Positions 50,605 through 59,485 of a stretch of DNA of 64,000 nt are shown here, piece by piece. Location of the stretch: positions 434,001-498,000 of the forward strand of contig NZ_JNYY01000001.1 in the NCBI RefSeq assembly GCF_000716785.1, in the 5' to 3' direction. The notes beneath the pieces are model-generated. The model ran no database searches and had not been told where the DNA came from. It worked only from the letters and a program-made list of their open reading frames with translations. The DNA is from Amycolatopsis vancoresmycina (GTDB lineage Bacteria > Actinomycetota > Actinomycetes > Mycobacteriales > Pseudonocardiaceae). A program made the position numbers and the translations under genes. Numbering within the stretch: position 1 is the stretch's first letter; each line of letters opens with the position of its first letter.

Positions 50605-51129
50605 ATGCAGGTTTTCTGGCCGTCCGTATTGACCGCACTGACGGCGGCGGGGGCGATTCTTCTGATCACGGCGGGCGCGGCCCACGCGGCGCGGCCGCCG
50701 GCGCACCGGGCGGTCCTGCGCGCCCATCGCCTCGTCCCGCCGAACTGGCCGCCGTTCGTGGCGGCGGTGACCGCCTGCGCCGAGCTCCTGGTGGGGGCGA
50801 CCGTGCTGTTCGTGCTGGTCACGGCATCGACGAGCCGGGTGGCGGTGGCCGCGCAAGGTGTCCTCTATTGCGCTTTCGCCGGTTACGCGACGGTCCTGCG
50901 GACGCGGCGGCCGGGGATGCCGTGTGGGTGTTTCGGCGCCGAAAGGGTGTCGTGGGCCGTGGTTTTCCGGGCAGTGGTGCTCGCGGCGGGCACGGCCGGA
51001 TATGGGGTGCTCGGCCCGGTTCCGGACCGCTGGCCGTGCGTCGCGGCCGGTGTCGTTCTGGCAATGGCGAACCACCTGATCCCGGCCTGGCGGGGAATCG
51101 TCGTGGGAAAACCGGGACGCGAAGGTTGA
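50605..51129 (+). CDS. MauE-like (DoxX/MauE family) redox-associated membrane protein
   Basis: 174 residues with four to five helices and a conserved cysteine pair in PGMPCGCFGAERVSW, the hallmark of MauE-type proteins that pass oxidising equivalents to MauD. ATG 50605. Divergent from the MauD-like operon; the shared 134-bp intergenic region has lower GC and should contain both promoters. Confidence 0.83.
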   Translation: MQVFWPSVLTALTAAGAILLITAGAAHAARPPAHRAVLRAHRLVPPNWPPFVAAVTACAELLVGATVLFVLVTASTSRVAVAAQGVLYCAFAGYATVLRTRRPGMPCGCFGAERVSWAVVFRAVVLAAGTAGYGVLGPVPDRWPCVAAGVVLAMANHLIPAWRGIVVGKPGREG

Positions 51130-51235
51130 TTATTTTCTTGCGGCAATTCCGTGCGGCGTGGTGACGGCTCGGCCGCGCTTGCGCACACTGCCCGTCCGGT
51201 ATCGAGGGAGGGTCCGACCAGCGAGGAGGCCGGCT

Positions 51236-52177
51236 ATGGCCAGAGGAACCGACCTGCATCCCTACTACCAACGGGGTCTGCGCTGGGATCAGGTCAACGA
51301 CATCGCGTTCGCGTGGGTGAAGCTGTCCGACGGCGGCGCGCCCTACACGACCACCCGCGGGGGTGTGACCTACCGGCCGGACACGCACGTGGCCGGCGCG
51401 AAATCGCGGGACATCCCGGTCGGGGGCTACCACTACGCGCAGCTCAAGCCGGACCCGGAGACCCAGGCCGACGTCCTGCTGGGGCAGGTCGCGCGGCTCG
51501 GCGCGACCGGCGTGGCCCCGATGCTGGACCTGGAGAGCCCGTTCACCCCGAACGGGTTCGCCCGCGACTTCGCGGTCGCCTTCTGCCGGCACGTCGCGGC
51601 CGCGGGCTTGCGGCCCGCGGTCTACATGAGCGCGTCGTTCGCCGCCGCGTTGCGGCCGGACCTGTGGGACGTGCCGGACCTGGTGATCGTGATCGCCCGC
51701 TACGGCGCCCGGCCGGAGGCGATGGGCTCGGCCCGGTACGTCGGCCGCTACGACGTGCACCAGTACACCAGCAGCGGCGCCCTGCCCGGCTCGGCGGGCG
51801 CCGTCGACCTCGACGAGTCCTACACGAACAACCACCTCACCACGGAGGCTGACATGCCGTTCACTCCCGAAGACTTCCGGGCCATGATGTGGGGCAACGT
51901 CTTCGACGCCGGCGGGAACCGCAACTACGCCCAGTTCATCAAGGACATGGACGCGAAGCTCAGCGCGCTCGGCGCCGCACTGGACTCGGTGACGAAGCTG
52001 ATCACCGATTCGGCCACCCACCCGGTCGACGCCGAGCAGCTCGCCGGCGCGCTCCAGGGCAAGCTGGTCGCCGAGCTGGTACCGGCGGTGACCCAGGCCG
52101 TCACCCAGGCGGCCGGCGCCGAGACGGCCGACGAGGTGCGCCAGATGCTGGTCGAACGCCTGGTGACGCAGAACTAG
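51236..52177 (+). CDS. GH25-type lysozyme (phage-endolysin-like)
   Basis: 313 residues. Catalytic domain 1-190: TDLHPYYQRGLRW, AFAWVKLSDG, GGYHYAQL, and the acidic pair in PMLDLES; VHQYTSSG closes the barrel. C-terminal ~110 residues (MWGNVFDAGGNRNYAQFIKDM, helical rest) look like a binding or oligomerisation segment seen in actinophage endolysins. No signal peptide. ATG 51236 follows GAGGAGG. It cleaves peptidoglycan; its place just before the contractile-tail locus suggests it could help release or insertion of that particle. Confidence 0.82.
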   Translation: MARGTDLHPYYQRGLRWDQVNDIAFAWVKLSDGGAPYTTTRGGVTYRPDTHVAGAKSRDIPVGGYHYAQLKPDPETQADVLLGQVARLGATGVAPMLDLESPFTPNGFARDFAVAFCRHVAAAGLRPAVYMSASFAAALRPDLWDVPDLVIVIARYGARPEAMGSARYVGRYDVHQYTSSGALPGSAGAVDLDESYTNNHLTTEADMPFTPEDFRAMMWGNVFDAGGNRNYAQFIKDMDAKLSALGAALDSVTKLITDSATHPVDAEQLAGALQGKLVAELVPAVTQAVTQAAGAETADEVRQMLVERLVTQN

Positions 52178-52223
52178 CCCCGGCATCGAACCCGGCGCAG
52201 GTGCCCGGCCCGGATCGCCCAGG

Positions 52224-52273
52224 TTGTCGTGAGTGGTAAGGCGGGCTCTAACTCGCCTTACCACTCACGACAA
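52224..52273. terminator. Perfect 20-bp inverted repeat between convergent genes
   Basis: Arms 52224-52243 and 52254-52273 pair without a mismatch around a 10-nt loop (GGCTCTAACT). The arm contains GTCGTGAGTGG. The position between convergent stop codons supports a bidirectional terminator; its length and perfection also allow a dispersed repeat element. Confidence 0.7.
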
Positions 52274-52311
52274 TCTGGGGCCTTCGATATCGGAGCTGGG
52301 CAGCGGTGGTC

Positions 52312-53040
52312 TCATCCGGCGGCGGCGCTCACGAGTCCCTTCGGCAGGAGTTCCGTCAGGGTGTCCGACGGCTCCAGGCCGAGTTCGTCGGCCAGTGCCC
52401 GGCGGCAGACGTCGTACTGCCCGAGCGCCGCGCCGCGGTTGCCGGCCGCCAGGTGGGCCTTGATCAGCACGCTGTGCGCGCTTTCCCGCAACGGCTCGGC
52501 GCGCACCGCGGCCAGGCCCGCCGCGACCGCCTCGCCGTGGCGGCCGGCCGCGGTCAGGCGGGCGGTCATCGCCTCCAGTGCGTGCAGGCGCAGCTGGTGG
52601 TACTGCTCCTGCTCGATCAGCACCCACTCGCTCTCCGACCACTCCGGCAGCAGGTCCGCGGACAGGTCGGCGCGGGTCCGCGTGGTGAGGATGTCGTCGC
52701 ACGGGCACGTCGGGTCGAGCAGCCGGTGCGCGCGGTCGACCGCGTCGTGCACGTCGACCACGACGTCGGCGGCGATGGCGATCTCCTGCACGGACGCGTC
52801 GATCACCGGGTGGCCGGCCCGCGTCGCCCGCCACAGCGACGACCGGAGGTTCGCGTTCGCGCGGGGCACGGTCGTGTCCGGCCACAGCGAGCCCGCCACG
52901 TAGGCGCGGCTGCGCGGAATGTTCTGCAGCGCCAGGAACGCCAGCAGCCGCTGCGCGCTCAGGCAAATCGACACCCTCGACTCATCGACAGTCAGGGCGA
53001 AACTGTGCAGCAGGCGTAACGAGATGACGGACGAGGTCAT
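52312..53040 (-). CDS. SARP/AfsR-like regulator (HTH plus BTAD)
   Basis: 242 residues from ATG 53040, with GGGGGG upstream. N-terminal winged-helix DNA-binding part (LSAQRLLAFLALQNIPRSRAYVAGSLWPD, ANANLRSSLWR) and C-terminal bacterial transcriptional activator domain (YHQLRLHALEAMTARL, REPLRESAHSVLIKAHLAAGN, LADELGLEPSDTLTELL). SARP proteins bind direct repeats and activate nearby operons. It is divergent, with one small gene in between, from the contractile-tail operon and may control it. Confidence 0.87.
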   Translation of the reverse strand: MTSSVISLRLLHSFALTVDESRVSICLSAQRLLAFLALQNIPRSRAYVAGSLWPDTTVPRANANLRSSLWRATRAGHPVIDASVQEIAIAADVVVDVHDAVDRAHRLLDPTCPCDDILTTRTRADLSADLLPEWSESEWVLIEQEQYHQLRLHALEAMTARLTAAGRHGEAVAAGLAAVRAEPLRESAHSVLIKAHLAAGNRGAALGQYDVCRRALADELGLEPSDTLTELLPKGLVSAAAG

Positions 53041-53135
53041 CGATCCCCCCGGACGATGTGATCCACTGTGACACTCCGCCACCATATTACGAGCAATTCC
53101 AAGATCGTGTCCCGGAATTGCGGTGAGCGGGAACG

Positions 53136-53354
53136 TCACCAGGGCGTCGCGGGGCCGTCACCGCCCGGCCCGAGCAATTCGTCGAGCCAGTCCTGCACCG
53201 CCGAGCGCACGTCGTCCACCTCGCTGAACACCAGTGGTGGGGCCTGATCCGGCCCGATCGAGCGGAACACGCGCGCGCGGAAATTGTCCGGCCGCCCGCT
53301 TTCCAGCCAGACGCGGAGGATCAGGATGCCGTTGCGCTCCGAGGGAACCTCCAC
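53136..53354 (-). CDS. Small conserved-looking protein upstream of the tail operon
   Basis: 72 residues, start GTG 53354. It has the pattern ILILRVWLESG...NFRARVFRS...VRSAVQDWLDELL: a beta hairpin followed by an amphipathic helix. No family recognised with certainty. Located between the regulator and the tail operon, on the regulator strand. Confidence 0.6.
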   Translation of the reverse strand: MEVPSERNGILILRVWLESGRPDNFRARVFRSIGPDQAPPLVFSEVDDVRSAVQDWLDELLGPGGDGPATPW

Positions 53355-53536
53355 GCTGTGAAGAATGCCGGAACACTGTCACACGGGCGTTGCCGCGGTG
53401 TGTGTCCCGCCGTCAACCGGAACCGGAAAACGCGGCGGTGACGCCCCCGTGACGGCGGAATCGCGATCGCGCCACGGCGGAACGGGCATCCTTTCGAGAC
53501 GCACTGGGGGAAGGTGCACACGGGGGAGGAATGGGT

Positions 53537-54115
53537 ATGGGCGACTTCGGCGTCATCGCCGACGTCTCGACCACGATCGTGACCGCGTTGACGACGGCGC
53601 TGCGCAGCCTCGGCGGCGAGCAGCCGCCCATCGCGGTGCTGCACGACCTGTCCGAGCCGGTCACCCCGCCGCCGCCGATGCTCACCGTTTTCCTGTACGA
53701 GATCGCCGAAGACCCGGCGTCGCGCAACCGCCCGCCGGTGCGGTCGCTGCCCCCGGACCCGCCGCGCACCCGCAAGCCGCCGATGGCGCTGCTGCTGCGG
53801 TACCTCATCACGCCGTGGGGCGGCGACCAGCCGACCCAGCACCGCATGCTGGGCCGCGCGCTGCAGGTGTTCTACGACGACGCCATCCTCGACGGGCCGC
53901 AGCTTTCGGGCAGCCTCGCGGGCACGACCGACGCGCTGCACCTCAGCCTGACCGCGCTCACGCTCGACCAGAAGTCCTGGGTCTGGTACGCGATCCAGAA
54001 GCCCTACCGGCTTTCGCTGAACTACGAGGTCCGCGTGGTCAACCTCGACGTCGCGACCGAGCTGGCGGTCCGGCCGGTGCGCAGCCGGGTGATCGACGGG
54101 GTGACGGCCTCGTGA
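53537..54115 (+). CDS. DUF4255 protein of a contractile injection system (Pvc16-like)
   Basis: 192 residues: MGDFGVIADVSTTIVTALTTAL, LTVFLYEIAEDP, MALLLRYLITPWGGD, HRMLGRALQVFYDDA, as in DUF4255 proteins that cap or terminate the tail sheath and tube in phage-like particles. I chose the second ATG (53537) because GGGGGAGGA lies 6 nt upstream; the ATG at 53531 directly abuts it. First gene of the structural operon; next gene overlaps by GTGA. Confidence 0.88.
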   Translation: MGDFGVIADVSTTIVTALTTALRSLGGEQPPIAVLHDLSEPVTPPPPMLTVFLYEIAEDPASRNRPPVRSLPPDPPRTRKPPMALLLRYLITPWGGDQPTQHRMLGRALQVFYDDAILDGPQLSGSLAGTTDALHLSLTALTLDQKSWVWYAIQKPYRLSLNYEVRVVNLDVATELAVRPVRSRVIDGVTAS

Positions 54116-54795
54116 GCTTCCTGCCCTTCGAACGCGACACGCTGTCCAGCCCGGCCTGGCTCGTGCCGTTCGACGACTTCGCGCGCAAGGTCCGCAGCGC
54201 CGGCGTCGCGGTGCTGCTGGACCGGCTCGTCGACGGCGTCTGGGTGCCGCAGGACACCGCGGCCGTCCGCACCCCGAGCGCCGCCTTCGCCTATCCCGGC
54301 CTGGGCGGGCGCGCGGCGCAGGCGCAGCGGCACCGCGCCCGGTTCGAGGCCGCCGGGTACCGGCCGCTCTACCCGGCCGACGGCGAACCCTTCGACGCCG
54401 GCACCGCCGGGGTCGAGTTCACGGCGCCGGGGGAGGGCACGCCGGCACCCCGGCTCGTCCGGCTCCTGCCGTCGGAGACCTTCGCCTACCCGCCCGGTGT
54501 GCGCACGGTGCACGGCGTGGTCGTCGACGCGGCGACGCGCAACCCCGTGGCGAACGCGCTGGTCGAGGCGCGCGGCCGGACGAGCGTCGACCTGGTCCCG
54601 TGGCAGGAGCGGACGCTGACCGGCGCGCTGGGCGCCTTCCGGCTGGCGCTGCGCTGGGACGGCGAGGCGGGCGACGGGAACACCGAGACGTTCCGGCTGG
54701 AGGCCACCGAACGGCCGGGCCGGACCGGGTCACTGGAGGTCCGGCTGCCCGCCGACGCCGGGACCCGCCATGTCATCGAGATCCGCGAGCAGTGA
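54112..54795 (+). CDS. eCIS-associated protein with carboxypeptidase-regulatory-like domain
   Basis: 227 residues. No enzyme motif. The C-terminal half is a beta-sandwich of the carboxypeptidase regulatory type (VHGVVVDAATRNPVANALVEA, FRLEATERPGRTGSLEV). GTG 54112 overlaps the DUF4255 stop and a 22-bp gap separates it from the sheath gene. Likely a minor structural or decoration protein of the particle; role inferred from position. Confidence 0.7.
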   Translation: MSFLPFERDTLSSPAWLVPFDDFARKVRSAGVAVLLDRLVDGVWVPQDTAAVRTPSAAFAYPGLGGRAAQAQRHRARFEAAGYRPLYPADGEPFDAGTAGVEFTAPGEGTPAPRLVRLLPSETFAYPPGVRTVHGVVVDAATRNPVANALVEARGRTSVDLVPWQERTLTGALGAFRLALRWDGEAGDGNTETFRLEATERPGRTGSLEVRLPADAGTRHVIEIREQ

Positions 54796-54817
54796 GGAAA
54801 GAAGTGAGGAGCCAGCC

Positions 54818-57061
54818 ATGCCCGACTACCTGAGCCCCGGGGTCTTCGTCGAGGAGATCGATGCGGGGCCGCGGCCGATCGCGGGGGTGAGCACCAGCAC
54901 GGCGGGCATGGCCGGGGTTACCGTGCGCGGTCCCGCCACCGGAAAGCCCCAGCTGGTCACGAACTTCCTGGAGTACCAGCGCACCTTCGGCGGCTTCCTG
55001 CCGGAACCCGGGGCCGCCGTGCGCGACGCCTGGGCGGGCAACGCCGCCGAGGGCGGCCGCTGGTGGCTGTTCCCGTTGGCGGTCAAGGGGTTCTTCGACA
55101 ACGGCGGCGAGCGGCTGTACGTCAAGCGCGTCGTGAGCCGGAACGCCACGCCCGCGTCGGGCCGGCTGGGCCACGGCCTGGTGAGCCCGGTCGTCGCCGA
55201 CGCGGCGAGCGGTGCCACCGCCGTCCAGCTCGGTCACCTGCTCGGGTTCACCGGGGAGGGCCAGCAGGTGGGGCTCTTCCGCGGGGACGACGACCAGCCG
55301 ATCGGCACCGCCACCGTCACGGGCTACGACTTCACCACCCGGCGCGTCGAGCTCGACCCGCCGCTGACCGCCGCCGTCCGGTCCGCCCGCGGCGACTACG
55401 TCCAGGTCGGCGCGCGCAGCGGCGACGCGACGCTGGAGTTCACCGCGGTCAGCCCGGGCGCGTGGGGCAGCGGCGTCCAGGTTCGGATCCAGCCGGTGGT
55501 GGGCGCGGCGCTGCCGGTGCTGCCGGACCCGGCCGAAGGCGCCCTGTTCGTCACCCGGCTGACCGCCGACGCGGACGCCGACAGCCCGACCGTCCAGGTC
55601 GCCGAGGCGGCCGGGCTGGAACCGGGGGAGGTCTGGGTGCGGATCGGCCCGGGCCGGTTCCGGGCCCAGGCGGGCCAGCCGTCGGACGGCAAGGTCACGC
55701 TCACCTTCGCGGACGGCACCACCCACCACGCCTGGCGCACCGGGCTGGGCGTGCAGCGCGTGCGGCGGGCCAACCCGGCGGCCGGGCCCGCGCTGCGGAT
55801 CGGCGGCGCGAGCCGGCTGTACCCCGGCGCGGTCGTGCAGTTCGACGACGGACGGCACCTCAGCGTCCGGCACGTCGAAGCCGTCCACGACGACGTCGTC
55901 ACCTTCGACGGCACCGCCCCCGACCTCTTCGAGACCGACCGCGTCGCGCTCGTCGAAGCCCGGATCGACACGCGGTTCACCGACCCGGGCGGCACGACGG
56001 CGACCGAGACGTTCGGCAACGTCCGGCTCACCGGCGACCCGTCGGCGGTGGCCGCGGCGCTGGCCCGGTCGCAGCTGGTGACCGTGACCGCGTTGCCCGG
56101 CTTGTCTCCGGACCCGGCGAACTTCCCGGTGCCGGCCACGGGTTCCTGGCTCGGCCTGGCCGGCGGGGACGACGCGCCCGGCTCCCTGAGCGTGGCCGAC
56201 TTCGTCGGCGTGGACGGCGGCAGCGGCGCCCGGACCGGCATCGTCGCGCTGGAGGACATCGACGAGGTGTCGGTGTGCGCGGTGCCCGGCGTGTGGGCCG
56301 GGACGGTCGAGTCCGCGCTGATCACGCACTGCGAGACGCTCAAGGACCGCTTCGCCGTGCTCGACCCGCAGGACGGCCTGGACATCGAAGGCATCCAAGC
56401 CTTCCGGGAGCCGTTCGACACGAAGGACGCGGCGCTGTACTACCCGTGGCTCGTCACCACCGACCCGTCGACCGGTCAGGACGTCCAGGTGCCGCCGTCC
56501 GGCCACATCGCCGGCATCTACGCCCGCGTCGACACCGAACGCGGGGTGCACAAGGCGCCCGCGAACGTCGTCATCCGCGGCATCAAGCTCACCGACGGCC
56601 TCGCCGCGGACATCACCAAACGGCACCAGGACCTGCTGAACCCCCGGGGGATCAACGCGCTGCGCTTCTTCCCCGGCCTCGGCCAGCGGGTCTGGGGCGC
56701 CCGCACGCTGTCCTCGGACAGCTCGTGGAAGTACGTCAACGTCCGGCGGCTGTTCCTGTTCCTCGAGGAGTCGATCGACAAGGGCACCCGGTGGGTCGTG
56801 TTCGAGCCGAACGACGAGGCGCTGTGGGCGCTCGTGCGGCAGACGGTGTCGAACTTCCTGACCACGGTCTGGCGCAGCGGCGCGCTGGCGGGCACGACCG
56901 CCGCCGAAGCGTTCTTCGTCGCCTGTGACCGCACCACGATGACCGACGACGACCTGGCCAACGGCCGGCTCGTCTGCGTCATCGGCGTCGCGCCGGTCTT
57001 CCCGGCCGAGTTCGTGATCTTCCGGATCCAGCAGAAGGCCCGCGAGACCCAGCTCGCCTGA
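54818..57061 (+). CDS. Contractile tail sheath protein 1
   Basis: 747 residues, long for a sheath. N-terminus DYLSPGVFVEEIDAGPRPI and GVSTSTAGMAGVT; C-terminal sheath core AALYYPWLVTTDPS, RGVHKAPANVVI, GINALRFFPGLGQRVWGARTLSSD, FEPNDEALWALVRQTVSNFL. The middle ~300 residues are extra beta-rich sequence that probably decorates the outer surface. Contracts to drive the tube. ATG 54818 follows GAGGAG. Confidence 0.95.
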   Translation: MPDYLSPGVFVEEIDAGPRPIAGVSTSTAGMAGVTVRGPATGKPQLVTNFLEYQRTFGGFLPEPGAAVRDAWAGNAAEGGRWWLFPLAVKGFFDNGGERLYVKRVVSRNATPASGRLGHGLVSPVVADAASGATAVQLGHLLGFTGEGQQVGLFRGDDDQPIGTATVTGYDFTTRRVELDPPLTAAVRSARGDYVQVGARSGDATLEFTAVSPGAWGSGVQVRIQPVVGAALPVLPDPAEGALFVTRLTADADADSPTVQVAEAAGLEPGEVWVRIGPGRFRAQAGQPSDGKVTLTFADGTTHHAWRTGLGVQRVRRANPAAGPALRIGGASRLYPGAVVQFDDGRHLSVRHVEAVHDDVVTFDGTAPDLFETDRVALVEARIDTRFTDPGGTTATETFGNVRLTGDPSAVAAALARSQLVTVTALPGLSPDPANFPVPATGSWLGLAGGDDAPGSLSVADFVGVDGGSGARTGIVALEDIDEVSVCAVPGVWAGTVESALITHCETLKDRFAVLDPQDGLDIEGIQAFREPFDTKDAALYYPWLVTTDPSTGQDVQVPPSGHIAGIYARVDTERGVHKAPANVVIRGIKLTDGLAADITKRHQDLLNPRGINALRFFPGLGQRVWGARTLSSDSSWKYVNVRRLFLFLEESIDKGTRWVVFEPNDEALWALVRQTVSNFLTTVWRSGALAGTTAAEAFFVACDRTTMTDDDLANGRLVCVIGVAPVFPAEFVIFRIQQKARETQLA

Positions 57062-57080
57062 CATCGAGAGGAGGGCGGTC

Positions 57081-57536
57081 ATGCCGCCCGTGACCAGGGA
57101 CGATCCCTACGCGTCCTACAACTTCCAGGTGATCGTCACCAACGTCAGCGACGACGGGGTGGCGGTGAGCGGGTCCTTCACCGAGGCGAGCGGGCTGGAG
57201 CTGGAGATCCCGCCGATCGAGTACCGCACCGGCGCCGAGGACACCACCGTGCGCAAGATCCCCGGGCTGAAGAAGTTCACCAACATCACGCTCAAGCGCG
57301 GGATCACCGGGCACGTCGGGTTCTGGAACTGGGTGGTGGAGGCGCTCAACGGCAAGGTCCGCCGCACCTCCGGCACGATCATCCTGCTGGACGAGAACCG
57401 GCAGGAGGCCATGCGGTGGAACTTCGACCGCGGCTGGCCGACCAAGTACACCGGGCCGACGCTGAGCGCGACCAAGAACGAGATCGCGATGGAAACCCTC
57501 GTGCTGGCCGTGGAAAAGCTGGAGATCGACGCGTAA
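57081..57536 (+). CDS. Tail tube protein 1 (T4 gp19-like)
   Basis: 151 residues: YNFQVIVTNVSDDGVAVSGSFTEASGLELE, KIPGLKKFTNITLKRGI, VRRTSGTIILLDENRQEAMRWNF, typical of inner-tube subunits. ATG 57081 follows GAGAGGAGGG, 19 bp after sheath 1. Confidence 0.95.
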   Translation: MPPVTRDDPYASYNFQVIVTNVSDDGVAVSGSFTEASGLELEIPPIEYRTGAEDTTVRKIPGLKKFTNITLKRGITGHVGFWNWVVEALNGKVRRTSGTIILLDENRQEAMRWNFDRGWPTKYTGPTLSATKNEIAMETLVLAVEKLEIDA

Positions 57537-57538
57537 TC

Positions 57539-59005
57539 ATGACTGCCGAAGCCCTGCCGGGCGTGTCACTGACGTTCGCCGGCCGCGAGCCGGACGAGGA
57601 ACCGCTGCGCACCGACGTGGCGGTCTTCGCCGGCCGGACCCGCCGCGGGCCGGTCCTCACCCCGGTCCGCGTGGAGAGCCGGAACGACGTCGCGGCCGCG
57701 TTCGGCGCGCCCGGCGCCGGCAGCGCGACGCCGGACGCCCTGCGTGGCTTCTTCGAGAACGGCGGCCGGACGGCCTGGGTGCTGCGCGTGGCCGGGCCGG
57801 GTGTCCCGGCGAGTGCACTGTGGACGGTCGGGGACATCGCGGGCTTCGCGCACGAGCAGTACCGGGTCACCGCGACGAGCCCGGGCACCTGGGCCAACGG
57901 CGGCCGGGTGCGGATCCGGTTCCAGGCCAGCACGGTCGCCGGGCCGCCGACGGTGACCGTGCGGGCCGACGTCCCCGGCGAGCCGCCCGAGACGTTCACC
58001 GGGCCGCCCGCGGAGGTGATCGCCCGGGTCGGTGCGTCCCGCCTGGTCACGCTGGTGCCGGACGGCCCGGAGCCGGCCGGCGGGCCCGGGCCGCTCTCGA
58101 TGTCGTGGGACCTCGCGCTCGACGGCGGCACCGACGTCGCACCCGGCCGGGCCGAGTACGCCGCCGCCGTCGCCGCGCAGGCCGACCTGCCGGAGCCGGC
58201 CCTGGTGGCGTTGCCGGACCTCGGCACCGACCTCGGCGGCGGCGCGCACACCGACACCGTCCGGGACCTGCTGGCCGCCGCGGCGGCGTCGCTGGACCGA
58301 CTGGTCGTGCTGGACGTCCCGCCCGGAGTGTCCCCTGTGGACGAAGTGCTGTCCTGGGTGGACGGTCTGGCCGACGACCCGGTGCTGCTGGCCAACGCGG
58401 CCGTGTACCACCCGCCCCTGCGTGCGGCCACCGGCCGGACGGTCCCGGCGTCGGGGCACGTGCTGGGCGTCGTCGCGCGGCTCGACGCCGAGCGCGGCGC
58501 GCACCACACCCCGGCCAACGCCGTCATCCTCGACGCGGTCGACCTGGCCACGGACTACCCGGAGCCGCAACAGGTCCGGCTCTTCGCCGCCGGCGTCGAC
58601 CTCCTGCGCTGCACCCGCGGCCGCGGGCTGGTGGTCTGGGGCGGGCGGACCCTCGCCCCGGACCGCCGGTACGTCGCCCACCGGCGGCTGCTGCACCTGC
58701 TGGTCCGCGCGATCCGCCGGGTCGCCACCCCGCTCGTGTTCGACGTCGACTCGGCCGAGCTGCGGCTGACCCTGGTGCGGTCGCTGACGTCGGTGCTGCT
58801 GGCGGCCTTCCGGTCCGGCGCGCTCGCCGGCGCCCGGCCCGAGCAGGCGTTCCAGGTGGTCTGCGACGACACGGTCAACCCGCCGGGGCAGGACCCCGGC
58901 CGGGTCGTGTGCGAGATCGGCGTCGCGCCCGCCGTCCCGATGGAGTTCGTCCGGCTGCGCCTCGTGCTCGGCCAGGACCGCAGCCTGGAGGTGATCGAGG
59001 CGTGA
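57539..59005 (+). CDS. Contractile tail sheath protein 2 (shorter paralogue)
   Basis: 488 residues. Same fold as sheath 1 but shorter and divergent: N-terminal PGVSLTFAGREPDEEPLRTDVAVFAG, FENGGRTAWVLRVAG; C-terminal GAHHTPANAVILDAVDL, RGLVVWGGRTLAPDRRYVAHRRLLHLL, FRSGALAGARPEQAFQVVCDD. It may form the first ring at the baseplate or a cap, as suggested for second sheaths in eCIS. ATG 57539 overlaps nothing; next gene overlaps by GTGA. Confidence 0.9.
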   Translation: MTAEALPGVSLTFAGREPDEEPLRTDVAVFAGRTRRGPVLTPVRVESRNDVAAAFGAPGAGSATPDALRGFFENGGRTAWVLRVAGPGVPASALWTVGDIAGFAHEQYRVTATSPGTWANGGRVRIRFQASTVAGPPTVTVRADVPGEPPETFTGPPAEVIARVGASRLVTLVPDGPEPAGGPGPLSMSWDLALDGGTDVAPGRAEYAAAVAAQADLPEPALVALPDLGTDLGGGAHTDTVRDLLAAAAASLDRLVVLDVPPGVSPVDEVLSWVDGLADDPVLLANAAVYHPPLRAATGRTVPASGHVLGVVARLDAERGAHHTPANAVILDAVDLATDYPEPQQVRLFAAGVDLLRCTRGRGLVVWGGRTLAPDRRYVAHRRLLHLLVRAIRRVATPLVFDVDSAELRLTLVRSLTSVLLAAFRSGALAGARPEQAFQVVCDDTVNPPGQDPGRVVCEIGVAPAVPMEFVRLRLVLGQDRSLEVIEA

Positions 59006-59484
59006 CGTCCGCCGAGCCCCTGCCCAAGTACCGGTTCGTGGTCACCCTCGACCCCGGCGACGCCTACCTGCCGCCCGCGCAGGCGGTGCTGCTGCCGCTG
59101 GTCGCGGCCGGGGCGTTCCAGGAGATCACCGGGCTCGGCGCCCAGCTGGAAGTCACCAGCTACGCCGAGGGCGGCCGCAACGACACCACCCACCAGCTGC
59201 CGCTGCGGCACAAGTGGAACCCGATCACGCTCAAGCGCGGCGTCGTCCGCGAGCCGGGGCTGTGGGCGTGGTACCAGGCCGGGCTGGCGGACTCGCTGGG
59301 CGCGCGGCGCGACGGCGCGGTGATCCTGCTCGGCCCGGACGGCACGCCCGGCGCGGCGTGGGCCTTCCACGGCGGCCTCGCGTCGAAGTGGAGCGGCCCG
59401 GACCTGCACGCCGAGCAGAACGCGGTGGCGATCGAGTCGCTGGAAATCGCGCACGAAGGTCTGACGAAGGTGCTGGGGAGCTGA
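59002..59484 (+). CDS. Tail tube protein 2 (gp19-like, Pvc5-type)
   Basis: 160 residues: YRFVVTLDPGDAYLPP, FQEITGLGAQLEVTSYAEGGRND, HKWNPITLKRGVVREPGLWAWY, AIESLEIAHEGLTKVL. It probably builds the tube initiation layer at the baseplate, being next to the second sheath and baseplate genes. GTG start overlaps the sheath 2 stop. Confidence 0.9.
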   Translation: MTSAEPLPKYRFVVTLDPGDAYLPPAQAVLLPLVAAGAFQEITGLGAQLEVTSYAEGGRNDTTHQLPLRHKWNPITLKRGVVREPGLWAWYQAGLADSLGARRDGAVILLGPDGTPGAAWAFHGGLASKWSGPDLHAEQNAVAIESLEIAHEGLTKVLGS

Positions 59485-59485
59485 C

